This document shows positions 8,163 to 16,621 of a DNA stretch of 30,271 nucleotides, piece after piece. Under the pieces are notes generated by a model. That model did not search any database. It was not told where the DNA came from and was given only the letters and a program-made list of their open reading frames with translations. The DNA comes from Hallerella sp963660435 (lineage in GTDB: Bacteria > Fibrobacterota > Fibrobacteria > Fibrobacterales > Fibrobacteraceae). The stretch is taken from the NCBI GenBank assembly GCA_963660435.1, contig CAVKYI010000023.1:1-30271 (forward strand). The letters are read 5' to 3'. Position 1 is the first letter of the stretch. The number at the start of each line of letters is the position of its first letter. The translations under genes were made by a program, and so were the position numbers.

Positions 8163-9149
8163 ATGTATCGGCCGCCATTTGAAATCACGTCAGAAATTGT
8201 CAATCTGATTTCCCGGATTTCGGAGAGAATCGGCGAAATACATGCGTTTCGAAACACGCCCGCCAACGTAAGGCTTCGCAAGGAAAACAGAATAAAGACC
8301 ATCCATTCTTCGCTTGCCATCGAGAACAACAGCTTGGGCATCGAGCAGATTACGGCCATCCTCGAAGGAAAGCGGGTTCTGGGAAGTCCGCGCGAGATAA
8401 CGGAAGTAAAAAATTCGATAGAGGTCTATGAACGGCTCTTGGAATTGGATCCGTTGAGCGAAGCGGATCTGTTAAAGGCGCATAAGCTGATGATGCATGA
8501 TTTGGTTTCCGAAAGCGGAAAGTATCGGACCGGCGCGGTTGGGATATTCAACGGAAATCGCATGGTGCATGTCGCTCCGCCTGCCGAGCGCGTTCCCTTT
8601 CTCATGGCGGATTTGTTCGAATGGCTCAAATCAAGCGACGCGCATCCGTTGATAAAAAGCTGCGTGTTTCACTATGAATTTGAGTTCATTCATCCCTTTC
8701 AGGATGGCAACGGAAGGATGGGACGCCTGTGGCAAACCGTGATTCTCAAGGAATGGCGAGAAATTTTTGCTTGGTTGCCTGCCGAAACGCTCGTAAAGGA
8801 ACACCAAAAAGAGTATTATGCGGCGCTTGGCTCAAGTGACCGCAAGGCTGACAGCACGGGATTTATCGAGTTCATGCTGACGCTCCTCTGCCGAACGGCA
8901 GAGGATGTCATCGGGAGCGAAAAGGTTACTGTAAAGGTTACCGCAAAGGTGACTGTAAATCAGCGCAAGATTCTGGATGCATTAAACAAAAATCCGCATG
9001 CGACCCAGGCGGAACTGGCAAATCTTGTCGGCATCACAAGAAAAAGCATCATCTCGAACATGAAAAAGCTCCGGGAGTTGGGACTGATTCGGCGAAGCGG
9101 ATCGGACAAGAATGGAGTATGGCTGACGGAGGCGTCATGGCAAAGCTGA
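8163..9149 (+). CDS. Fic-domain protein (probable AMPylase) with built-in inhibitory helix and C-terminal winged helix
   Basis: The 328-aa protein has the full Fic motif HPFQDGNGRMGR at residues 177-188, which in this family transfers AMP, or less often another nucleotide part, to hydroxyl groups of target proteins. Residues 50-55 (SLAIEN) fit the (S/T)xxxE(G/N) inhibitory-helix motif, placing it in the self-inhibited class II. No separate antitoxin gene is needed or seen. After a VTVKVTAKVTVN linker, the C-terminus (about 268-325) reads as a winged helix-turn-helix: TQAELANLVGITRKSIISNMKKLRELGLI. The ribosome binding site AAGGAGG lies just before ATG 8163. The end overlaps hsdR by 13 bp. Base use is closer to the host flanks than to the neighbouring hsd genes. 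Confidence 0.92.
   Translation: MYRPPFEITSEIVNLISRISERIGEIHAFRNTPANVRLRKENRIKTIHSSLAIENNSLGIEQITAILEGKRVLGSPREITEVKNSIEVYERLLELDPLSEADLLKAHKLMMHDLVSESGKYRTGAVGIFNGNRMVHVAPPAERVPFLMADLFEWLKSSDAHPLIKSCVFHYEFEFIHPFQDGNGRMGRLWQTVILKEWREIFAWLPAETLVKEHQKEYYAALGSSDRKADSTGFIEFMLTLLCRTAEDVIGSEKVTVKVTAKVTVNQRKILDALNKNPHATQAELANLVGITRKSIISNMKKLRELGLIRRSGSDKNGVWLTEASWQS
8922..8957 (+). repeat. Three tandem 12-bp units within fic
   Basis: The units AAGGTTACTGTA, AAGGTTACCGCA and AAGGTGACTGTA encode KVTV-KVTA-KVTV, the linker between the Fic domain and the winged helix. Twelve-base units change linker length without shifting frame. Confidence 0.75.
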
Positions 9150-12100
9150 AAAATTATAACGGTCATTATTGCGAATCCGACTACGAGTACGCCTTTATTG
9201 CTTTTCTGGAATCAGTCGGCTGGCAATATCTTGCCGGTAATCAGATTTTGCGCAGCTGCAGTGAAGTCCTGATTGCAGAGGATTTCAAAGCTTTTATTGA
9301 GGAAACAAATCCCGGCTTGCTGCCGGAGGAAACGGAGCAGCTTTATGACACCGTCCGTCTTGCAGGTGCCGAGAGCGACTTTGCCACTCTGCACAAGGTA
9401 TATAAATGGATGGCAGACGGCATTCAGTTTGCCCCGCAAAGCGGGCTGCCTGTACAGGTTTCTCTGATTGATTTTGAAACGCCGAAGAACAATATCTTCC
9501 GTGTGGTAAATCAGTTCTCTGCAGAATATATAAACAACGGCCGGCGTGAGACGCGCCGCCCGGATATATTGCTGTTCATCAATGGGATGCCGCTCTGCAT
9601 CATAGAACTGAAGAATCCTGCCGATGCTCACGCTACCATATACGATGCGTGGGAGCAGATCACGATTCGCTACTGGCGCGATATTCCGCAGCTATTGCAC
9701 TATTGCCCGCTGGCGTGTATTTCGGACGGTGTAAAGACGAGGCTCGGAACGGTGCGCACGCCCTATGAGCATTTCTATGCGTGGAGACGTGTCAATGACG
9801 ATGACAAGATTTCCACCATGCCTTTTGCAGAAACGGAGACCATGATAAAGGGCGTGTATGCACCGGAGCGTTTCCTGGAAATCTTCCGGGACTACATCTA
9901 TTTTCAGGATGAAATCTTTGACTGTGATGAGCGGGAAATCGTCTGCCGTTATCCGCAGTTCTTTGCGGCAAGACGCCTTAGAGCGAGTATCGTAAAATCT
10001 GTCATGGAGCAGACGGGAAAAGGCGGCACCTACTTCGGCGCGACCGGATGCGGCAAGACCTATACGATGGCTTTTCTTGCCAGACAGCTCTCACTCCGCT
10101 GCAGTGAAATTCCAGAAATTGGCTCTCCTACTATCGTCATGATTGTTGACCGTGACGAGCTGCAGGAACAGGGAATCAAGCTGTTTGCAAAGAGCAAGGA
10201 ATTTTTGAATCTCGGAGAGGTTTCTGTGGTGAAGGACAGAAAAACTCTTCGGCAGGAGCTTGGCGCGAGGGAAAGCGGCGGCTTTTATATCTGCACCATT
10301 CAGAAATTTTGTGACCGCAAGGATGACAAGATCGGTCTAATCAATGATCGTAAAAATATCATCTGCTTTTCGGATGAAGCACACAGAACCCAGCTGGAGC
10401 ATTCCAGAAAGATTCAGTTCAGCAAGGATGCCGATGAGAACATGAAGGCCATGGTTTCCAAGCCCTATGCAAAGGTGCTGAAAGAGGCATTTCCACACGC
10501 TACCTTTGTGGGCTTTACGGGTACCCCAATTGCAGAAACCTATCAGACCTTCGGTGACGAAATCGACCGCTATACTATGGATCAGGCTGTTGCCGATGGA
10601 CTGACCGTATCCATCAAGTATCATCCGAGAATCGCCAAGGTTCTCTTAGACACGAAAAAGGTCAAAGAAATCGAAAGCTACTACAAAAGCTGCGCTGACG
10701 ATGGCGCTACCGAGGAGGATATCGAAGCGAGCAAGAAGGCGATGAGTTCCATGGAAGTCATCCTTGGGGAGCCGTCTCGCTTGGAGCGTCTTGCCGTGGA
10801 TATTCACGACCACTATGTCTCCGCCTGCGAGAAAGAACCGGACAGAATCCAGAAAGCAATGGTGGTATGTTCCAACAGACTGATTGCCTACAGCTTGCTT
10901 CTGAAATTCAAAGATAAGTATCCAGAATGGTTCGAGGACAAGAAGGTTCCGGATGGCACAGTGGCCACAAAAGAAGAACTTGACGAATTGAAGCCGATGC
11001 CGTTTATAACTATGGTTGCCAGTGTCGGCAGCAACGATAAGCCGGAAATGTATAATTACCTTGGCGGCGTTAAAAACGATAAACGCTCTAAGGAATTAGA
11101 TGCGGCTTTCAAGAAGGAAAAGTCCAACTTCCGTATTGTTATCGTTGTCGATATGTGGATTACGGGCTTTGATGTGCCGTGTCTTACCTATCTATACAAC
11201 GATAAGCCGCTGAAAAAGCATTTGCTGATTCAGACCATCAGCCGGGTAAACAGAGTTTATCCGGGTAAGCACTATGGCATGGTTATCGACTATATCGGCA
11301 TCCGCGATAATATGCGCGAAGCGATGAAAATCTATGGTGGAGATTCTTCCGTTGCGCCTACCGCAGACGATGTAGAACAGGCCACGGGAGTATTCAGAGA
11401 GGAACTGGAAGTCCTCAAGACCATGTTCACCGGGTATGACCTTAAGCCGTTCCTAAACCCCGAGAGCGACCCTGTAGAGCGTTATCGTCTGCTCGCTAAA
11501 GCGGCTGAGTATGTGTTTGTTTCTACCGAGGAATTGAATTCTGAAGGAAAGCGTGGCTCAGAGAAAGTGTCCTTTAAAACCTATTTCTTGAAGACCGTAA
11601 GGCGAATGCGCCTTGGCTATGATATTTGTCAGCCTTCCGGTGAGCTTGCCGAAAGTGAATCTGCATTAGCACAGTGCTTTATGGCGATTGCAGGATTTGT
11701 ACGTAAGATGAGTGGCACAACAGAGCTTGATACAGATAGCATGAATCGTGCCGTATCAAAGATGGTTGAGGAGGCTCTTCGTTACAATCAAGTTGAAAGT
11801 GTCCTTGATACCGGAGAGGAAGAGGATATTTTCAGTCCGGAATATTTCGAGAAGCTGTCCGATGTGAAAATGCCGGCTACAAAGCTGGAACTGCTCGTCA
11901 AGATGATTCGCAAGCAGATCAAGGAATACAGCAAGATTAATAAGGTTGCCGCCAAGACCTATCAGCAGATGCTAGAAGAAACCATTAGAGAATACCACGC
12001 AAGACGAAAGAGCCTTAGTGCAGAGGAAGCCGGAGAAACACAGGAAGAAGCGTCCGAGGACATTATCAAAAATGCCACGGAGCAGGCATTGAAGATACTG

Positions 12101-12475
12101 CGTCAGATGAACGAAAGCCGAGAAAGTTTCCGCAAAATCGGATTGACTTTCGAGGAAAAAGCGTTCTATGACATTCTGGTATCCCTGCGCGACCAGTACA
12201 ACTTCGAGTACGGTGAGGACAAGGAAGTTGATGGTGTAATCGTCAACGACAAGTGCAAGTCGTTGGCAAAGAAGGTCAAGGAAATAATCGACACGCAGTC
12301 TTCCTTCTCGGACTGGCTCAATAATCAGAATGTCCGCAACAAGCTGAAATTTGATATTAAAGTTTGCCTTGTAAATAACGGATATCCGCCACAGTACAGT
12401 CCGGAAGTGTTTACCAAGGTAATGGAGCAGGTGGAGAACTTCGAGGAAAATGCCGATGTGCCTAGCACATCCTAA
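9137..12475 (+). CDS. hsdR: Type I restriction endonuclease motor subunit HsdR
   Basis: The 1112-aa subunit translocates DNA using ATP and cuts at a distance from unmethylated sites. The N-terminal nuclease shows the PD-(D/E)xK core: Asp143 in RPDILLF and Glu157/Lys159 in CIIELKN. The helicase part has a Walker A GATGCGKT (301-308) and a DEAH box at 413-416 (SDEAHRTQ), then FTGTPI and the late motif TISRVNRVYPGK, followed by a helical HsdM/S-binding C-terminus. The start is ATG 9137, with GGAGG at 9128-9132; upstream in-frame codons lie inside fic. All key residues are present and there is no frameshift, so the enzyme looks functional. It ends 10 bp from the converging minus-strand cluster, with no terminator visible. 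Confidence 0.95.
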   Translation: MAKLKNYNGHYCESDYEYAFIAFLESVGWQYLAGNQILRSCSEVLIAEDFKAFIEETNPGLLPEETEQLYDTVRLAGAESDFATLHKVYKWMADGIQFAPQSGLPVQVSLIDFETPKNNIFRVVNQFSAEYINNGRRETRRPDILLFINGMPLCIIELKNPADAHATIYDAWEQITIRYWRDIPQLLHYCPLACISDGVKTRLGTVRTPYEHFYAWRRVNDDDKISTMPFAETETMIKGVYAPERFLEIFRDYIYFQDEIFDCDEREIVCRYPQFFAARRLRASIVKSVMEQTGKGGTYFGATGCGKTYTMAFLARQLSLRCSEIPEIGSPTIVMIVDRDELQEQGIKLFAKSKEFLNLGEVSVVKDRKTLRQELGARESGGFYICTIQKFCDRKDDKIGLINDRKNIICFSDEAHRTQLEHSRKIQFSKDADENMKAMVSKPYAKVLKEAFPHATFVGFTGTPIAETYQTFGDEIDRYTMDQAVADGLTVSIKYHPRIAKVLLDTKKVKEIESYYKSCADDGATEEDIEASKKAMSSMEVILGEPSRLERLAVDIHDHYVSACEKEPDRIQKAMVVCSNRLIAYSLLLKFKDKYPEWFEDKKVPDGTVATKEELDELKPMPFITMVASVGSNDKPEMYNYLGGVKNDKRSKELDAAFKKEKSNFRIVIVVDMWITGFDVPCLTYLYNDKPLKKHLLIQTISRVNRVYPGKHYGMVIDYIGIRDNMREAMKIYGGDSSVAPTADDVEQATGVFREELEVLKTMFTGYDLKPFLNPESDPVERYRLLAKAAEYVFVSTEELNSEGKRGSEKVSFKTYFLKTVRRMRLGYDICQPSGELAESESALAQCFMAIAGFVRKMSGTTELDTDSMNRAVSKMVEEALRYNQVESVLDTGEEEDIFSPEYFEKLSDVKMPATKLELLVKMIRKQIKEYSKINKVAAKTYQQMLEETIREYHARRKSLSAEEAGETQEEASEDIIKNATEQALKILRQMNESRESFRKIGLTFEEKAFYDILVSLRDQYNFEYGEDKEVDGVIVNDKCKSLAKKVKEIIDTQSSFSDWLNNQNVRNKLKFDIKVCLVNNGYPPQYSPEVFTKVMEQVENFEENADVPSTS

Positions 12476-12485
12476 TATGTTCGCC

Positions 12486-13190
12486 TTATTCCGATACCGC
12501 GACCGCGAGCATTTGCGCGATGTCTTCCGGGTTGGAATTTCGGAGCAGGGCCTGGTTTATTTCGATTTCGAAGCCGAGATATTTCGTCTGGGGAAAGATC
12601 TTGCGGAGCGCGGTCGCATGACCGTCCGTCTTTCCGAGGTAGGGGTAGTTGAAGCGGACTCGGAGTTCCGGGGCGTAGGCTTTCAGTTTTTTCCGGAATT
12701 CTTTTGCCATTTTCGTTTCCGCGCTTCTTGCCGGGTCGTAGAGAAATCCCAAATCCGCATGGCGGACCTTGCCGTTCAATTCCGGTGTAAAGCTGTGGAT
12801 CGAAAGATGCAGGATCTGCGCCTGGTTCTTTTTTTCGAGTATGCGCTTGGCCGCTCCGAGAAACGCGGCGCGATATCCGCTGAAGTAGCCTTCCAGGAAC
12901 TTTCTTTCCGTCTCGGAAACTTTTTCCGTGTATTCGGAATAGCGATGATTCCTGTCGCTGTTTCGGTTCAGGTCGATGGCGAGGCGCGTATAGGCTCCCT
13001 GGATCGCGTAATCGGGGCGAATGATCTTGGCGAGTTCCCAAAAGACGTCCGCCGCGCCGATGTCGTATGCGCGGTGCGTCTCGAGAATCTTCTTGGCTTC
13101 GCGTCCCTTGAAGTATCGGGAGAGAAATTCCGGGACCGCGTTCGAAGCGTGTTCGCAACTGAGGAAAAAGGAAAATTCGCGCTTAGACAT
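12486..13190 (-). CDS. N-formylglutamate amidohydrolase-like protein
   Basis: The 234-aa protein carries the family's typical segments in order: FLSCEHASNAVP near the N-terminus, TRLAIDLNRNSD, LHLSIHSFTPELNG, GKTDGHATALR and GFEIEINQALL. Members are zinc-dependent hydrolases of N-acyl or amide bonds in small molecules. The start MSKREFS at 13190 overlaps the end of the upstream ligase gene by 8 bp; a longer frame to 13268 lies within that gene. As last gene of a ligase/peptidase cluster, it may hydrolyse or trim the cluster's amide-linked product rather than take part in histidine breakdown, since no hut genes are nearby. That role is inferred. Confidence 0.8.
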   Translation of the reverse strand: MSKREFSFFLSCEHASNAVPEFLSRYFKGREAKKILETHRAYDIGAADVFWELAKIIRPDYAIQGAYTRLAIDLNRNSDRNHRYSEYTEKVSETERKFLEGYFSGYRAAFLGAAKRILEKKNQAQILHLSIHSFTPELNGKVRHADLGFLYDPARSAETKMAKEFRKKLKAYAPELRVRFNYPYLGKTDGHATALRKIFPQTKYLGFEIEINQALLRNSNPEDIAQMLAVAVSE

Positions 13191-14412
13191 AGAGCGTGTT
13201 TTCCGAGAGCGACCGGGCGAGCCTTGCATATTCGCGGACAAGATCGCTTCTTGACGGAGACGCGCCAAGTCTTTCGAAAAGCGCGCTTGCGAGCGTTCCG
13301 CGTTCGAGAATTTGCCCGAGAACTTCCCCTGATCTTTCGGAAATGTCTCCGCGTACCTTTGCGAAAATTTTCTTCAGCAGGTCCGAAGCCCGCATGGAGG
13401 GTGCGTCGATTGCAAACAGCCGAAGATAGTCGGCATCGTCGATGATCGCGCTCTCGGCATCCTTGACGGTCGCAAGGAGAATCTTGAGCAGCCTGTCCGT
13501 GTCGAACGCGCGCTGCGCTTTTTGGGAGGCGAATGTTCCGTTTGCGAATGCCTTGAGAATCGCGACTTCGAATTCGGCGATGGCGACGTCCGCCTTGGGA
13601 CATTCCTGGATATCGACAAGCCGGATTTCGATCGCGCCGCGGTCAAAGCGGGCGATTGCTCCGCGACTGTTCAGGAAGAAGTGGTTCAGGAGCTTTTCCC
13701 TGTCGAAAGGCGCAATGTCCTTTTCGATTTTCTCGAAGATGAACCGGTTGTAGTCCGCCTCGGTAAAGACCGCTTCGGGGATGACCTTGCCCGTAATGCT
13801 CGGAATCTTTTCCTGGTTGTGACGGTAGGTTTCGATTCGCGCGTCCTTGAATCCTGTAAACCGGGAATCGAGATAGGGACTCGAAGCGGCGACAGCCGGA
13901 ATCAGCGGAAGCAAGAGGCGAATGCCCGCATGGAGCGTTCCGAACTCCTCGTCTCCGGAAAAGGAAATGTTCAGATGTGTCGATTGGAGATTTGCCCAGC
14001 CATGGCCGCGACAGTCGAAAATGCGGTTGTATGCTTCGTAGATTTCGTTGCAGTCGTACGGCCAGAGAACCGTTTCCGTCATCGGGTCCATGAACGGGTG
14101 CGCCGCGGACGGGAGAAGCTCCCCGCCGACAGCCGAAAGCTTCTCGTTTGCGGAAAGGATTTCCCGGTGGAATTTTTCATCCCAGCCGGCGAGCGTCGCT
14201 GTCGGTTCCGCACACTTGAATTCGAGAACGTGCGAAACGAGTTCGTTCGAAAGTCCGACCGGTCCGTGATCCACGTCCGAAAGGTTCTCGCCGTTTTCGT
14301 CCTTGCCTAAGACAGCATCGACTTTTGGGAGGACCTTTTCCGAATCCTTGGAAACAATCATGTATTCGAGTTCAAGCCCGAAACGTTCAAAAATATGCCA
14401 GGGTGATTTCAT
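13183..14412 (-). CDS. GCS2-family carboxylate-amine ligase (glutamate-cysteine ligase-like)
   Basis: The 409-aa protein starts WHIFERFGLELEYMIV, the GxExE-type ATP/Mg-binding start of the glutamine-synthetase-fold GCS2 ligases, and continues with LSNELVSHVLEFK, HPFMDP, and a WANLQSTHLNISFSG segment typical of COG2170-like enzymes. These form amide bonds between a carboxylate and an amine at the cost of ATP. The true substrate is unknown, and gamma-glutamylcysteine synthesis is only one option. The start ATG 14412 overlaps the preceding stop by 4 bp; longer in-frame extension would lie in the antisense-coded RimK-like gene region and is rejected. It is translationally coupled within the minus-strand cluster. 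Confidence 0.82.
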   Translation of the reverse strand: MKSPWHIFERFGLELEYMIVSKDSEKVLPKVDAVLGKDENGENLSDVDHGPVGLSNELVSHVLEFKCAEPTATLAGWDEKFHREILSANEKLSAVGGELLPSAAHPFMDPMTETVLWPYDCNEIYEAYNRIFDCRGHGWANLQSTHLNISFSGDEEFGTLHAGIRLLLPLIPAVAASSPYLDSRFTGFKDARIETYRHNQEKIPSITGKVIPEAVFTEADYNRFIFEKIEKDIAPFDREKLLNHFFLNSRGAIARFDRGAIEIRLVDIQECPKADVAIAEFEVAILKAFANGTFASQKAQRAFDTDRLLKILLATVKDAESAIIDDADYLRLFAIDAPSMRASDLLKKIFAKVRGDISERSGEVLGQILERGTLASALFERLGASPSRSDLVREYARLARSLSENTLYV

Positions 14413-15914
14413 ATAAACGAATCGATTCCGTGATGTTGCAACAGTCGTTGTTGCGCCGAGTTCATGCGCTCCTCGATTCTGCGGCGCAGGGAATGCATGA
14501 CGTTCAGGTAGATTCTTTCTCCGCCGAGCTGGTCTTCGACTCCATCGTCGATGCTCGGGTTGTCGTTCACTTCGATGACCATCGGCTTGCCGTTCACTTC
14601 CTTGAGATCGACACCGTAGAGCCCGTTTCCGATGAGTGCCGCGACGCGGAGAGCCGCCTTGATGATTCCGTGGGGAACGTCGTCGAGGGGAACGCAGTCG
14701 TAAAGCCCGCAGACATCGTCCTTGTTCTTGGAATTCCAGTTGTAGATTTGCCAATGGTCCTTTGCCATGTAGTAGCGGCAGGCGTAGAACGGGCGTCCGT
14801 CCAGGATGCCGATTCGCCAGTCGAATCTTGTCGGCGTGAATTCCTGCGCGATGATGAGATCGCTCCCTTCGAACATCTTGTCGAGCTGGGTCTGCAGTTC
14901 CGCTTCGTCCTTGACTTTCACGACTCCCATGGAAAAGCTCGAATCCGGCGCCTTGAGAATCATCGGAAAGCCGATAGCCTTGGAAAGTTCGTGCCGGTTT
15001 TCGGAATGGGCGATAATCGTATGCGGCGCGGGAATCTTCCCGACGGTCATCAGCTCCTGGAGATAGACCTTGTTCGAGCAGCGGAGGATGCTGTCCGGAT
15101 CGTCGATGACCGCGATGCCTTCGGACTGGGCGCGCCTTGCGAACGCGTAAGTGTGATGGTTTACGTTTGTCGTTTCCCGGATGAAGAGAGCGTCAAACTC
15201 GCCGACTCGGTGGTAATCCTTTTTCGTAATCAGTTCGACGCGGAATCCCGTCTTTTCCGCCGCCGCGATAAATTTCTGGATGGCCTTGGCGTTCGACGGC
15301 GGTTCCTTTTCGTCGGGATTGACCAGAATGGCGAGGTCGTAAAGGTATTCGTCCGGGCGCGCCGACGTGAAGCGGCTCTTGTCGAAATATTCCTTGGCGA
15401 ACTGATCGACCATTTCCAGGTGGGATTCCGGGATCTCGTTTACGCAGATGGGGCCGATGCTCTGGATGAGCCATTTCTTCTTGAAGACGAAATGGGCGCG
15501 GAGCAGGGGAGCTTGGAAAAGACGGTAGAGCTCTTCGGAAAGTTCGAGATATTGCGGGCTGACGTTCTGTCCGAAATAAATCGAAAGGGTGAACTCGGTG
15601 CCGGTGAGCTTCTTGAGGCTCTTCTGGACGAGATCGTCTATCTCGTCCGAAATGTTCTTGACGACCGCAGGCGCCTTGAAGTCCCGGATGCTCTTGACGT
15701 TTGGAATCACCTTGTGCCCGCGAGCTTCCGCGAGGAGCGAGACGTAATAGCCCTTGCTCTGGTAGCTGTAATCCTTGCAGAGGTTGAACACGCGCACGTT
15801 GCGCATCATGGTGTAATCGGTTTTCGTCAGGTAGTCTTTTGCCGAGACGATATCGACTTCCGGAACGTGGAACTTCCAGTTCTTCGGATTGTTTACAACG
15901 ATGATCTTTTTCAT
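14409..15914 (-). CDS. RimK-like ATP-grasp ligase with N-terminal RLAN-type domain
   Basis: The 501-aa protein has a distinctive N-terminal half (MKKIIVVNNPKNWKF, VRVFNLCKDYSYQSKGYYVSLLAEARGHKVIPN) matching what I know as the RLAN domain (RimK-like ATP-grasp N-terminal). It is followed by an ATP-grasp ligase: GFPMILKAPDSSFSMGVVKV loop, LIIAQEFTPTRFDWRIGILDG, and the metal-binding EVNDNPS at residues 448-454. RimK relatives add amino acids such as glutamate to carboxyl groups. It overlaps neighbours by 4 bp on both sides. Together with the GCS2 ligase, peptidase and hydrolase it fits a predicted amidoligase system for making or attaching a peptide-like compound. The product is unknown. Confidence 0.85.
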   Translation of the reverse strand: MKKIIVVNNPKNWKFHVPEVDIVSAKDYLTKTDYTMMRNVRVFNLCKDYSYQSKGYYVSLLAEARGHKVIPNVKSIRDFKAPAVVKNISDEIDDLVQKSLKKLTGTEFTLSIYFGQNVSPQYLELSEELYRLFQAPLLRAHFVFKKKWLIQSIGPICVNEIPESHLEMVDQFAKEYFDKSRFTSARPDEYLYDLAILVNPDEKEPPSNAKAIQKFIAAAEKTGFRVELITKKDYHRVGEFDALFIRETTNVNHHTYAFARRAQSEGIAVIDDPDSILRCSNKVYLQELMTVGKIPAPHTIIAHSENRHELSKAIGFPMILKAPDSSFSMGVVKVKDEAELQTQLDKMFEGSDLIIAQEFTPTRFDWRIGILDGRPFYACRYYMAKDHWQIYNWNSKNKDDVCGLYDCVPLDDVPHGIIKAALRVAALIGNGLYGVDLKEVNGKPMVIEVNDNPSIDDGVEDQLGGERIYLNVMHSLRRRIEERMNSAQQRLLQHHGIDSFI

Positions 15915-16612
15915 TTTTTCTTCGGCTGGATGGCGAGAATCAGACTGTCGTAAGTGAGGATGCCTAGCAAGATGCTGTGCACCAGGCGGTTGCGCTCCAC
16001 TTCATAGTAGTTGTCGTGGGCTATCGGATTGGTGCTGTCCGGGTCGGCGATAAGAAACTTCTTTTCGTCGCTTTCGCCATAGACGACGATGAAGTGTCCC
16101 ATCGGATCGCCGTGAATATCGTCGAAAACGGACATGTTTTCCGAATTCGTGTATTCGCGCTTGCTCTGGTATAGAAATGTAGTAGAAACACCCGCGATGA
16201 GCGGAACGCCTTTTTTAAAGTAGCGGTCGAAAAGTCCGGGTCGAAAATCCTTGAGGTTGATGATACCGCCCGCTTCGAGAAAGCGGATGTAGGCCTTGAT
16301 GGCGAGCCTTAGCTTTGCGCGCTTTTTCGCGGCATATTCCAGCCGTAGCTTTTCGGCAAGCTCCTCCATGGAAAGATCGACCCATGTCGGGTCGAAAATC
16401 TGCAGGTTCACGGAGTGGATTGTCGCGTCGAAACCGCGCTTGAGCGCATCTAGTCCCAGGAATACGCCTAGCGTCCCGCCGCCTTCGAGCATCTCGATTT
16501 CGCCGATCAGCCTGGAAAGGGAAATTTTATAGCCGTAATGATGATAGATGGCATGCAGACTGGTCGGTCCGCATGTCACGTCGTCCGGCTGGGGAAGTAT
16601 CTTGACTTCCAT
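15911..16612 (-). CDS. C39-like papain-fold cysteine peptidase
   Basis: The 233-aa protein has Cys14 in DDVTCGPTSLHAIYHHYG, His173 in GHFIVVYGE and Asp190 in FLIADPDS, the Cys-His-Asp order and spacing of C39-like peptidases. No signal peptide or membrane segment is seen, so it should act in the cytoplasm, unlike C39 domains fused to bacteriocin exporters. It could cleave a peptide or isopeptide made by the ligases encoded next. It starts 9 bp after the dnaJ stop and overlaps the RimK-like gene by 4 bp, tying the cluster to the dnaK-dnaJ transcription unit. Confidence 0.83.
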   Translation of the reverse strand: MEVKILPQPDDVTCGPTSLHAIYHHYGYKISLSRLIGEIEMLEGGGTLGVFLGLDALKRGFDATIHSVNLQIFDPTWVDLSMEELAEKLRLEYAAKKRAKLRLAIKAYIRFLEAGGIINLKDFRPGLFDRYFKKGVPLIAGVSTTFLYQSKREYTNSENMSVFDDIHGDPMGHFIVVYGESDEKKFLIADPDSTNPIAHDNYYEVERNRLVHSILLGILTYDSLILAIQPKKK

Positions 16613-16621
16613 GTGGCGCCT

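Larger units (their letters stand above)
5435..12475 (+). other. Putatively acquired type I restriction-modification island (hsdM-hsdS-fic-hsdR)
   Basis: Four same-strand genes are packed end to end between two host-type operons that face each other. The hsd genes are clearly more AT-rich than the flanks: the 60 bases from 7081 hold 17 G+C, while the 60 bases from 13081 hold 33. No integrase, transposase, tRNA target or flanking direct repeat was found, so the route of entry is unknown. The fic gene inside has host-like base use. Confidence 0.6.

Noticed and set aside
8163..9149. Fic as part of a two-gene toxin-antitoxin pair
   Set aside because: No small antitoxin-like gene lies next to it; the inhibitory motif is inside the protein itself.
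5385..12485. Restriction-modification region as a defined integrative element with att sites
   Set aside because: No integrase, transposase, tRNA target or convincing flanking direct repeats; only composition and gene content suggest transfer.
14325..15953. 542-codon plus-strand open frame opposite the RimK-like gene
   Set aside because: The minus-strand protein has clear ATP-grasp motifs and overlapping start/stop coupling; the plus-strand frame shows none.
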